From: CAYJAD01 sp964371225
GTDB taxonomy: Bacteria; Desulfobacterota; Desulfovibrionia; Desulfovibrionales; Desulfovibrionaceae
DNA length: 33,527 nucleotides
Assembly: GCA_964371225.1 (NCBI GenBank)
Contig: CAYJNA010000013.1
Coordinates: 1-33,527 of the forward strand
Direction of reading: 5' to 3'
A program made the translations under genes and the position numbers. How positions within the stretch are numbered: the stretch's first letter is position 1; each line of letters opens with the position of its first letter. Positions 1 to 6,474 of the stretch are shown here, piece after piece. Below the pieces are notes generated by a model. That model was not told the DNA's origin. It made no database searches and saw only the letters and a list, made by a program, of their open reading frames with translations.

Positions 1-107
1 GTAAAGAATTTAGATGCTAAGATGTTTTATATGAATTTTTATTAAAAATTTTCTACATATTTTTTGACGGTTAGCTGAAGCTTTTAGGGTAAAAAGAAAA
101 CTCCCTG
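1..107. other. intergenic sequence upstream of the parA promoter
   Basis: AT-rich sequence at the window edge. The upstream gene is not in the window. I see no open frame or clear hairpin. A TTGACG at 64-69 could be a second -35 element, but it has no convincing -10 at the right distance. Confidence 0.4.
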
Positions 108-136
108 TTGACCCAGACGCAGTTCTTACCTATAAA
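108..136 (+). promoter_or_regulatory. sigma-70 type promoter of parA
   Basis: TTGACC (108-113), a 17-base spacer and TATAAA (131-136) make a near-consensus housekeeping promoter. Transcription would start near 143 and give a leader of about 60 nt before the GTG at 204. Its position inside the longest possible parA frame argues against translation from the TTG at 108. Confidence 0.65.
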
Positions 137-157
137 AGACAGAACACATTATGGCTA

Positions 158-173
158 TGTTTCATGTGAAACA
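158..173. promoter_or_regulatory. parS: parS centromere-like site in the parA leader
   Basis: TGTTTCATGTGAAACA matches the widely conserved chromosomal parS palindrome (TGTTTCACGTGAAACA) at 15 of 16 positions. ParB is expected to load here. The site lies just downstream of the predicted parA transcription start, so ParB spreading could also repress parA. Matching is seen in the sequence; function is inferred. Confidence 0.85.
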
Positions 174-203
174 CAGCGTCTGCATATACATAAGGAGCAT
201 CAC

Positions 204-992
204 GTGGCCAGAATTATTGCCATTGCAAATCAAAAAGGTGGCGTTGGTAAAACAACCACAGCCATAAACCTTGCTGCCTCTTTAGCAGTAATGGAAAAAA
301 AAGTTCTTCTCATTGACTGCGACCCTCAAGCTAATAGTACCAGTGGCATTGGTATTCAACCTTCTGATATTAAAGGAACTGTATACACAGCCATTTATGA
401 TCCGCAAAATGCTTTAGATTATGTTATTCCTACTGCAGGAGATTTCTTGCACGTACTGCCAGCCACTACAGATTTAGTAGCTATTGAGCTTGAGCTTGTG
501 GATAAACTAGGCAGAGAATATTATCTTAGCGAATGCTTAGAGGTATTAGATGAGCATTTTGAATTTATTATCATTGACTGCCCTCCTTCCCTTGGTCTTA
601 TAACTCTGAACGCTTTTTGCGGGGCCAAAGAAATTCTTATACCTTTACAATGTGAATTTTTTGCCTTGGAAGGGATTGTTAAACTGTTGCAAACATATGA
701 ACAGGTGAAAAAACGCTTAAACCCAAATCTTGCCCTACTTGGTGTAGTACTTACCATGTATGACATGCGTAATAATTTGGCAAGAGAAGTGAAAAATGAA
801 GTAAGCAGGTGCTTCCCAGATCACCTATTTGAATCTGTAGTACCGCGTAATGTACGTTTATCGGAAGCACCTAGCCATGGTAAATCAATCATTCATTATG
901 CCATCAAATCCTCTGGTGCCAACGCATATTTAAAACTTGCTAGTGAAGTTATTATGCGTAAGCCCAAAGCAGTTGAGGAAGAACAAGAGTAG
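204..992 (+). CDS. parA: chromosome partitioning ATPase ParA/Soj
   Basis: ParA-family P-loop ATPase that binds DNA non-specifically in its ATP form and is stimulated by ParB to segregate the replication origin. From the GTG at 204 it has 262 residues, the usual length of chromosomal ParA. The deviant Walker A motif KGGVGKTT is at residues 11-18, the LLIDCDPQANST segment follows at about 40, and IIIDCPPSLG (Walker B) is near 123. The GTG is chosen because AAGGAG (192-197) sits 6 bases upstream. A longer frame from a TTG at 108 would be translated through the promoter and parS. It is followed 3 bases later by a convergent gene, so it is not in one operon with parB. Confidence 0.95.
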   Translation: MARIIAIANQKGGVGKTTTAINLAASLAVMEKKVLLIDCDPQANSTSGIGIQPSDIKGTVYTAIYDPQNALDYVIPTAGDFLHVLPATTDLVAIELELVDKLGREYYLSECLEVLDEHFEFIIIDCPPSLGLITLNAFCGAKEILIPLQCEFFALEGIVKLLQTYEQVKKRLNPNLALLGVVLTMYDMRNNLAREVKNEVSRCFPDHLFESVVPRNVRLSEAPSHGKSIIHYAIKSSGANAYLKLASEVIMRKPKAVEEEQE

Positions 993-995
993 GTT

Positions 996-1403
996 TTATA
1001 ATTGCTTTGGAGTACATTCGTAAGCAACTTTTCTATGAAAATGCTTTTTACGAACTGTGGCACCACAACGGCAAAGTAATACAACTAAGCCACCAATGTT
1101 GGCATTAGTTAGATGGAAGGGATGGGCAGGATCATTTTCCCAGTCTTCCGTCTTTACACCGCAAGATTCACAATGCATGGAAGATTCATAAGGATAGGTG
1201 AAATCCCAACAGTCTTTGAGTTCTTGTAATGCATCCAAGGGCTGTGGTCTATCAAATGGATCGTCAAGTTTACTCATTTTTAGTGCTACAGCTTTTACAT
1301 GATCTTCCACTTGAGACCATAGCTCAGAAGAAAGCTGCACAGATTGAATGTGACCTTGCCCAGTAACAAGATATAAAATATGATCAGTTTTTTTATCTTT
1401 CAT
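996..1403 (-). CDS. conserved-looking hypothetical protein with CxxC/CxC zinc-ribbon-like cysteines
   Basis: A 135-residue soluble protein that I do not recognise by family. The N-terminal half has alternating strands and a helix (about 1-60). The C-terminal half carries HCESCG (about residues 77-82) and LCRCG (about 109-113), two cysteine pairs spaced like a zinc ribbon, and ends in a basic His-rich stretch. It lies between parA and parB on the opposite strand and converges on parA with a 3-base gap. The start is supported by AAGGAA seven bases before the ATG. A weak promoter (TTGTAT, 17 bases, TAATAT) can be read in the gap to parB. Function unknown; a link to partitioning is suggested only by position. 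Confidence 0.8.
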   Translation of the reverse strand: MKDKKTDHILYLVTGQGHIQSVQLSSELWSQVEDHVKAVALKMSKLDDPFDRPQPLDALQELKDCWDFTYPYESSMHCESCGVKTEDWENDPAHPFHLTNANIGGLVVLLCRCGATVRKKHFHRKVAYECTPKQL

Positions 1404-1452
1404 ATAACGATTCCTTTTTAAGTGATATTACAATAATAAAGTGAGACATACA

Positions 1453-2451
1453 ATGAGCAAAACACCAAAAATGGGCAGAGGCCTAGATGCATTATGGGGT
1501 CAGAGTGAGGGCCCTGAAACTAAGCACGATAGCACTATTCTCGCCATACACAAATTGGTGCCAAATCCTAATCAACCTAGAAGGCAATTTGACGAAGAAG
1601 CTCTCACAGAGCTTGCTTCATCCATTGAGCAACACGGCATTTTACAGCCCATATTAGTACGCCCTAAGGCACACAATAAAAATTACGAAATAGTGGCGGG
1701 TGAACGTCGCTGGCGTGCGGCCAAAAAAGCTGGCCTTAACGAAGTACCTGTCTTCATCAAAGAAATGACAGATGAAGAAGTTATGGCAGCGGCTCTTATC
1801 GAAAACATCCAGCGCGAAGACCTCACCCCCATTGAAGAGGCTTTAGCATTGCATAGTTTACGACAAGAATGCGGCATTACGCAAGAAGAACTAGCCACAA
1901 GATTAGGAAAAAGTCGTTCTGCTTTGGCTAATACCCTACGTCTTTTACAACTTACGCCAAATATGCAAGCAGCTGTAAATGAGGGTGTCATACAAGCTGG
2001 CCATGCCCGTACCCTCCTTAGCCTTGATAATGGCAGTGAAGCGCAAGAAGAACTTTTTAAAGCCATAGTAGAACAAGGTTTAAGTGTGCGTGATGCAGAA
2101 GCTGCCGTCAACTACATAAAGCAACATGCATCATTTCCTTGGCAGACGGAACATCATGATGAGTCTGAAAATCAAGAACAAGCTTCAGTGACAGCAGAAG
2201 AAAATACACTGATTGAAGAAAATAAACCCAGCCCTAAAAAAGGTGCCTCACGTACAAAGTCACCCTATCTGAAGGGATTGCAAGACAGAATGAAAGAAAG
2301 AATGCTGGTGAAAACAGCCATCAGCGGTAATGAGCAAAGAGGTCGCATTACGCTAACATATACCAATGCAGAAGAACTAACACAAATACTACTCAGCATG
2401 GGCATACATGATGAAAAGCTAGATGATGATACGTTTCCCGTGAAACAATAA
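1453..2451 (+). CDS. parB: chromosome partitioning protein ParB/Spo0J
   Basis: ParB-family CTP-dependent DNA clamp that loads at parS. From the ATG at 1453 it has 332 residues. Visible parts in order: a lysine/glycine-rich N-terminus with GRGLDALWG (about 8-16), as in ParB proteins that contact ParA; the ParB box NPNQPRRQF (38-46); the CTP-binding GERRWRAA (83-90) and ENIQRE (117-122); the parS-reading helix-turn-helix ITQEELATRLGKSRSALANT (142-161); an acidic, low-complexity linker (about 210-265); and a C-terminal dimerisation domain. A GTG twelve bases upstream is in frame, but GTGAG there is better read as a weak Shine-Dalgarno for the ATG. A parS-like site overlaps its last codons. Confidence 0.95.
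   Translation: MSKTPKMGRGLDALWGQSEGPETKHDSTILAIHKLVPNPNQPRRQFDEEALTELASSIEQHGILQPILVRPKAHNKNYEIVAGERRWRAAKKAGLNEVPVFIKEMTDEEVMAAALIENIQREDLTPIEEALALHSLRQECGITQEELATRLGKSRSALANTLRLLQLTPNMQAAVNEGVIQAGHARTLLSLDNGSEAQEELFKAIVEQGLSVRDAEAAVNYIKQHASFPWQTEHHDESENQEQASVTAEENTLIEENKPSPKKGASRTKSPYLKGLQDRMKERMLVKTAISGNEQRGRITLTYTNAEELTQILLSMGIHDEKLDDDTFPVKQ
2432..2447. promoter_or_regulatory. parS: parS-like site at the 3' end of parB
   Basis: CGTTTCCCGTGAAACA matches the parS consensus at 14 of 16 positions and overlaps the last codons of parB. The inner GTGAAACA half is perfect and the left half has two changes. Its place at the parAB locus raises the chance that it is real. Confidence 0.55.
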
Positions 2452-2474
2452 ATATATTTTTATGGCAAATAAAG

Positions 2475-2503
2475 AAAGCACAGTTTACGCTGTGCTTTTT
2501 TTA
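2475..2503 (+). terminator. intrinsic terminator of parB, possibly bidirectional
   Basis: AAAGCACAG (2475-2483) pairs with CTGTGCTTT (2490-2498) around a 6-base loop and is followed by a T-rich tract. It separates parB from the convergent rsmB, whose stop is at 2508-2510. Read from the other strand the hairpin is followed by TCTTTATTT, so it may also stop rsmB transcripts. Confidence 0.85.
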
Positions 2504-2507
2504 TTTT

Positions 2508-3884
2508 TTACGCTGATTTTTTTATAACAGCCACATACATACCTTCTAGATACGCATGGTCATGGGGTGTTTGCCAAGAAAATACCATCTGTGCCCCACT
2601 CTCTTGCTCTAAAAATTTCGCTAGTAATTTTTCATTTTCCACAGGGTTTAATGTACACGTCATATAAATAATATATTGCCCTGCCGCTAAAGCAGCGTAG
2701 CTAGCGCGTAGTATCTTTTTCTGAAGACCTACCAAATTTAACATATCGTTTTGCGATCGATGTAAACGAATTTCAGGGCGACGTGATAAAGTACCAAAGC
2801 CAGAACAAGGCACATCTAACAAAATATTTCCTTGCCAATCTTGGGTTACAAAACTTGAAGCTGATGCACATACCACTTCAGGGCACGGTACTTTTAATCT
2901 GTGCGCTGTTTCACGTAAAAGCATTAAACGACCTTTATTGATGTCAGTGGCTAAAGGCACTTCAAGTCCCTGCTCCAAAAGAGCCAAGGATTTACCGCCC
3001 TGCCCTGCGCAAGCATCCCATAAAGGGGAAAATTTTAAATCCGGTACAGCTTCAAAACATTTTTTAAGCACTATTTGTGAGCCAGCCGCTTGCCACGAAA
3101 AAGCTCCAGCGTCGTGCAATTTGTTTGTATTTTGACCTAATACTTCACGCGGACAATGACCCTGCTCAAAAACAAAACCCGTCCAGCCCACAGCTTTAGC
3201 CGTAAAAGACGAAGCTGTATCATGCTCACCTTCAACTGCTTCCACTGTTTCTGATTTGCCATTATTTTCAAAATACTCTTTTAAAGCATCGTACAGTTTA
3301 TGTCGTGGATTTAAGCGTATACCAATTTTTGGTCTTTGCAAAGAGCGAGTAAAAATACGCTCCGCATCTTCTTGTCCGTAACTAGCAACAGTATGCTTAT
3401 ACAGCCATGCGGGTACTGAAAAATAATCACATGCCTGTGCATAAAAATCCCTCTCGAGGGCTTTACCTTCTAAACGAATTATGGAACGCAAAGTACCATT
3501 GGTCACTTTGGATAAGGATTGCCCAAAGCGGCGTTTAATAATTTCCACTGCCCAGTTCACTGTGGCATGGTGCGGCACTCTATCTAAATAAAGTAAGGCA
3601 TAAGCAGCCACTCGTAAAATAACTTGCATCTCCTGTGGAACAGCAGACCTTTTTTTCATGAGTGTATCCAGCACAGCATCTAGGCGCAAAGCAAAACGCA
3701 TGGTACCATAAGCAAGTTCTGTACAAAGAGCATGATCTTTTTGCGTCAAAGAAGTATTTCGCAAACCTGTATCCAAGGAGGCTTGCAAAGGCTGTGATGG
3801 TTTCACGTGAAGCAAAACCTGTACAGCCAAAGACCGTGCATCTGGGCAATGATCTTGTAATAGCGTTTGTTTGGGCTCTTTCAT
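2508..3884 (-). CDS. rsmB: 16S rRNA (cytosine-5-)-methyltransferase, RsmB/Sun/NOL1-NOP2 family
   Basis: SAM-dependent enzyme expected to methylate C5 of a 16S rRNA cytosine (C967 in E. coli numbering). 458 residues from the ATG at 3884, slightly longer than E. coli RsmB. The N-terminal third resembles the NusB-like RNA-binding domain (LAVQVLLHV, then ELAYGTMRFALRLDAVL). The methyltransferase core shows motif I DACAGQGGKSLAL, the motif IV cysteine in DVPCSGFGTL and the nucleophile motif TCTLNPVENE, so both family cysteines are present. The start is preceded by TAAGGA about 5 bases away. A longer frame would begin at 3929 and overlap the upstream DUF116 gene. It is last in the def-fmt-DUF116-rsmB run. 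Confidence 0.92.
   Translation of the reverse strand: MKEPKQTLLQDHCPDARSLAVQVLLHVKPSQPLQASLDTGLRNTSLTQKDHALCTELAYGTMRFALRLDAVLDTLMKKRSAVPQEMQVILRVAAYALLYLDRVPHHATVNWAVEIIKRRFGQSLSKVTNGTLRSIIRLEGKALERDFYAQACDYFSVPAWLYKHTVASYGQEDAERIFTRSLQRPKIGIRLNPRHKLYDALKEYFENNGKSETVEAVEGEHDTASSFTAKAVGWTGFVFEQGHCPREVLGQNTNKLHDAGAFSWQAAGSQIVLKKCFEAVPDLKFSPLWDACAGQGGKSLALLEQGLEVPLATDINKGRLMLLRETAHRLKVPCPEVVCASASSFVTQDWQGNILLDVPCSGFGTLSRRPEIRLHRSQNDMLNLVGLQKKILRASYAALAAGQYIIYMTCTLNPVENEKLLAKFLEQESGAQMVFSWQTPHDHAYLEGMYVAVIKKSA
3799..3814. promoter_or_regulatory. parS: parS-like site inside rsmB
   Basis: GGTTTCACGTGAAGCA matches the parS consensus at 14 of 16 positions, with an intact 12-base core TTTCACGTGAAG apart from one change. 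It lies within 1.4 kb of parB. Candidate only. Confidence 0.45.
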
Positions 3885-3904
3885 GGTGTTCCTTACGTTT
3901 GAAT

Positions 3905-4735
3905 TTAGCTTAAAGGCTTGGGTGTGCAAAATAAATTTAAAGCATTTTGTAATAGGGAAACATCCACCTTAGTGTTAAAACAAGGTCCAAAGGGACGCTC
4001 ATTGATAATTCCATACACTAATAATGGGTAGGTATCTTGAATGCCAGAAGTAAGGTCTCTTTCACAGGCCACGGCAAGAATAAGCTTTGGTCTTGTTTCC
4101 ACAACAATTTTACGAGCAATAGTGCCCCCTGTGGCAATGACCACGGTAAAACCATAAATATCGCGCAATGACAAAATATCGCCCATGGGACATTGCCCAC
4201 AACGTTTACATAAATCCGCTGATCGAGAAACACGCAAGGGACAATCAGCATATTGAATACAATGTGGTAACAGAATTAAAACTTTGTCACCTGAAATTTT
4301 TTCGCCCTTTTCTTTCTCGCGTGTGAGTAATTCGCCAAGCACCATTTCATTATTCACCTTCACAAAAGAAAGGCGAATTTTTTCACGTGGAACACCCACC
4401 ATCCTACCGAGTAAAACCATAAGCGGAAACATGAGCCGCACAGTAAGACCATGAACTCGTCTTGCACCTAAAAAATGTTTTCCCGTGTATACATGGTAAA
4501 CAAGAGTTATACACATCCACAGTAAAACAAGAATAAGTACAATGCTAATGAAACCTAAAATATAAGGGAGACTCACATGAATGGCTGAAAAACCCACATA
4601 AGGGATAAGCCATGCCAGAAGAATGAACAGACAAAGCAAAAAACACGAGGCATACATAAGGGTAATGAAAAGCCACTTACCCACACCGCCGTACATGGAT
4701 TTTGGTAAAGAGAGAGGATTTTTTTTCCACAACAT
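3905..4735 (-). CDS. DUF116-family membrane-anchored cysteine-rich protein
   Basis: 276 residues. Two hydrophobic segments (about 20-45 and 55-80) anchor the N-terminus. The soluble C-terminal domain carries many cysteines: LPHCIQYADCPL (about 155-166), CKRCGQCP (about 175-182), ACERD (about 223) and GPCFN (about 252). This pattern matches the DUF116 family, found mainly in anaerobes. The clustered cysteines look suited to binding a metal or Fe-S centre, but no reaction is known to me. The gene starts 3 bases after the fmt stop, with GGGG as a probable ribosome binding site, so it is translated with fmt. The next gene, rsmB, begins about 20 bases beyond its stop. Confidence 0.85.
   Translation of the reverse strand: MLWKKNPLSLPKSMYGGVGKWLFITLMYASCFLLCLFILLAWLIPYVGFSAIHVSLPYILGFISIVLILVLLWMCITLVYHVYTGKHFLGARRVHGLTVRLMFPLMVLLGRMVGVPREKIRLSFVKVNNEMVLGELLTREKEKGEKISGDKVLILLPHCIQYADCPLRVSRSADLCKRCGQCPMGDILSLRDIYGFTVVIATGGTIARKIVVETRPKLILAVACERDLTSGIQDTYPLLVYGIINERPFGPCFNTKVDVSLLQNALNLFCTPKPLS
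4379..4394. promoter_or_regulatory. weak parS-like site inside the DUF116 gene
   Basis: TTTTTCACGTGGAACA matches parS at 14 of 16 positions, with changes at positions 2 and 12. It is listed with the other candidates because of its distance of under 2 kb from parB. It could be chance. Confidence 0.25.
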
Positions 4736-4738
4736 ACT

Positions 4739-5752
4739 TTACCCCTGCACTTGAGCTAGCGGCCCACATCCTTTGTCCAAATAACCGTTGGCAAAAGCAG
4801 CGCCGTTCATTTCACCCTTACCCTGCGGACGCACTTTATCTAGTATATACCACTTATCCGCAGTGGCTATGGCCAAGGATCCATCGGCTAAACGCCAAAT
4901 TTCTCCGGCTTGGGGTTTATTTTGAACATTTGTGGAAATTACGCTCATATCTTCCACAAGAGCGCCTATGCGCCCTGGGCTAAGCTTTATATCACAAAAA
5001 TCTTTTTCAGGCCTTAAAATACGCGCCTGAGCACCCGGCCAAGAAGTCACGCCGCGCACTTGAGCGTGTACTTGAGCGGCAGAATTTTGAAAATTAATAA
5101 GACCATCTTCTTTACGCAATTTAGGGGCATGCGTACTTTGACTGTGATCTTGAACCACAGCAGAAACATTTTCCCCTTGTGCCATGGGCTGTAAAACTTC
5201 TAATAAAGTTTCAGCACCCACTTGTGCCAAAAGATCATGCATAGAATCTGCCGTATGTTCTGCAATGGGCACTGCTCTACTGCGATACACTGGCCCACTA
5301 TCTAGGCCGGCTTCCATTTGCATAATAGCCACACCAGTTTCATCATGTCCGTCCATGATGGATCGTTGGATGGGAGCTGCTCCGCGATATAAGGGTAAAA
5401 GAGAGCCATGTACATTAATGGGAGCGATACGAGGAATATCTAAAACAACCTGCGGTAAAAGAAGACCATAGGCAGCCACCACCAAAACATCAGGCTTTAA
5501 AGCGGCTAATTGCGCAATGGATTCTTCACTTTTAAAATTCAAAGGCTGATACACGTCTATGTTATGCTCTTCAGCCAAAACCTTTACAGCAGGAGGCATA
5601 AGCTTTTTGCCGCGCCCTGCCGGTCTATCAGGTTGGCAATACACAGCGCTCACATGACATATTTCAGATTGGAGCAATTGTGAAAGAATATGCGCCGCAA
5701 AAGGCGGTGTACCCATAAAAACAATATTTAGTTTTGCTAACTCTTGCGACAT
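4739..5752 (-). CDS. fmt: methionyl-tRNA formyltransferase
   Basis: Formylates Met-tRNA(fMet) with 10-formyl-tetrahydrofolate before translation initiation. 337 residues, slightly longer than the usual 310-320. The Rossmann-like N-terminal half begins IVFMGTPPFAAHIL (about 10-23). The catalytic region has INVHGSLLPLYRGAAPIQ (about 108-125), containing the catalytic Asn and His and the SLLPxxRGAAP loop, and GLDSGPV (about 150), containing the catalytic Asp. The C-terminal tRNA-binding domain follows (INFQNSAAQVHAQVRG, then WPGA). It sits 16 bases after def, the enzyme that removes the formyl group; pairing of def and fmt is common in bacteria. GAGGAA lies about 7 bases before the ATG. Confidence 0.95.
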   Translation of the reverse strand: MSQELAKLNIVFMGTPPFAAHILSQLLQSEICHVSAVYCQPDRPAGRGKKLMPPAVKVLAEEHNIDVYQPLNFKSEESIAQLAALKPDVLVVAAYGLLLPQVVLDIPRIAPINVHGSLLPLYRGAAPIQRSIMDGHDETGVAIMQMEAGLDSGPVYRSRAVPIAEHTADSMHDLLAQVGAETLLEVLQPMAQGENVSAVVQDHSQSTHAPKLRKEDGLINFQNSAAQVHAQVRGVTSWPGAQARILRPEKDFCDIKLSPGRIGALVEDMSVISTNVQNKPQAGEIWRLADGSLAIATADKWYILDKVRPQGKGEMNGAAFANGYLDKGCGPLAQVQG

Positions 5753-5768
5753 ATATATTCCTCGTACA

Positions 5769-6284
5769 TTAGCCTGTACGTTTTAAAGCTTTTTTTACCT
5801 TACCGTCAAACATAGTGCGACGTAAACGGCTTATATGATCAATAAAAAGTTTACCATTAAGGTGGTCAAATTCATGTTGCGCCACAATGGCAGTAAAATC
5901 TGATAAAATTTCATCTATGGGATTGCCATCTAAATCCAATGCCCGAATACGCACACTTTCATGACGTTTAACATCGGCACGATAATTAAAAGGCACAGAT
6001 AAGCACCCTTCTTGCCCGCTATTAAGCACATCACCCAAAAGCTCTAATTCAGGATTTATGAATACCCGTAAATCATTGTCTTCTTCACTACCACTGGCAT
6101 CCATAATAAAAATACGTACAAGGTGCCCCACTTGCGGCGCGGCTAAACCCACACCGGGAGCATCGTACATGGTTTCTATCATATCTTGTACAAGGGTATG
6201 AATTTCAGGACTAATTTCTGCCACAGGCTCACAAATTTTTGCAAGACGGGGATCTGGATAGCTAAGTAACTCTAATATGGCCAT
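5769..6284 (-). CDS. def: peptide deformylase
   Basis: Metalloprotease that removes the N-formyl group from new proteins. 171 residues from the ATG at 6284, the normal length. All three motifs are intact: GVGLAAPQ (about 45-52), EGCLSVP (about 90, giving the metal-binding Cys) and QHEFDHLNG (about 132-140, giving the two metal-binding His and the catalytic Glu). The start is chosen because TGAGG lies 5 bases before it and because the downstream protein begins MAILELLSYPDPRL as deformylases do. An in-frame ATG at 6305 has no ribosome binding site. It is first in a def-fmt-DUF116-rsmB run and is preceded by a structured, gene-free leader. Confidence 0.95.
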   Translation of the reverse strand: MAILELLSYPDPRLAKICEPVAEISPEIHTLVQDMIETMYDAPGVGLAAPQVGHLVRIFIMDASGSEEDNDLRVFINPELELLGDVLNSGQEGCLSVPFNYRADVKRHESVRIRALDLDGNPIDEILSDFTAIVAQHEFDHLNGKLFIDHISRLRRTMFDGKVKKALKRTG

Positions 6285-6309
6285 AAGAACCTCAAGAATG
6301 AACATTTCC

Positions 6310-6361
6310 GTAGGCTAAGAAAATACCTTTTGCTAGCACAAAAAGTTGAACTTTAGCCTAC
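6310..6361 (-). other. long stem-loop in the leader upstream of def
   Basis: GTAGGCTAA (6310-6318) and TTAGCCTAC (6353-6361) are a perfect 9-base inverted repeat. Inside them CTTTTG pairs with CAAAAAG around CTAGCA, so the RNA could fold as two stacked stems just upstream of the def ribosome binding site. No T-tract follows, so it is not an intrinsic terminator. Possible roles are RNA stability, protein binding or control of def translation. Confidence 0.5.
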
Positions 6362-6433
6362 ACCCCCATACTCCATCAAAACGCGCTTTATAGTGAGCAT
6401 AAATTACTCCATTAGCTTTTTGGAGGGGGGGTC

Positions 6434-6459
6434 TGTGAGGGGAAAAAAATCCCCTCACA
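6434..6459 (-). terminator. hairpin downstream of aspS, atypical terminator
   Basis: TGTGAGGGG (6434-6442) pairs perfectly with CCCCTCACA (6451-6459), 15 bases after the aspS stop. Transcribed leftward, the loop is T-rich but the hairpin is followed by C-rich sequence rather than a T-tract. It may protect the 3' end or act with Rho rather than terminate intrinsically. A run of seven G (+ strand, 6425-6431) lies next to it. Confidence 0.5.
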
Positions 6460-6474
6460 ACAATATTTATACAA

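Noticed and set aside
108..203. N-terminal extension of ParA from a TTG codon
   Set aside because: The TTG is part of a -35 element and the segment contains the -10 and parS; the protein family starts at the GTG at 204, which has a good ribosome binding site.
2907..2922. Another parS-like sequence in rsmB (TGTTTCACGTAAAAGC)
   Set aside because: Only 13 of 16 positions match and the right half-site is broken.
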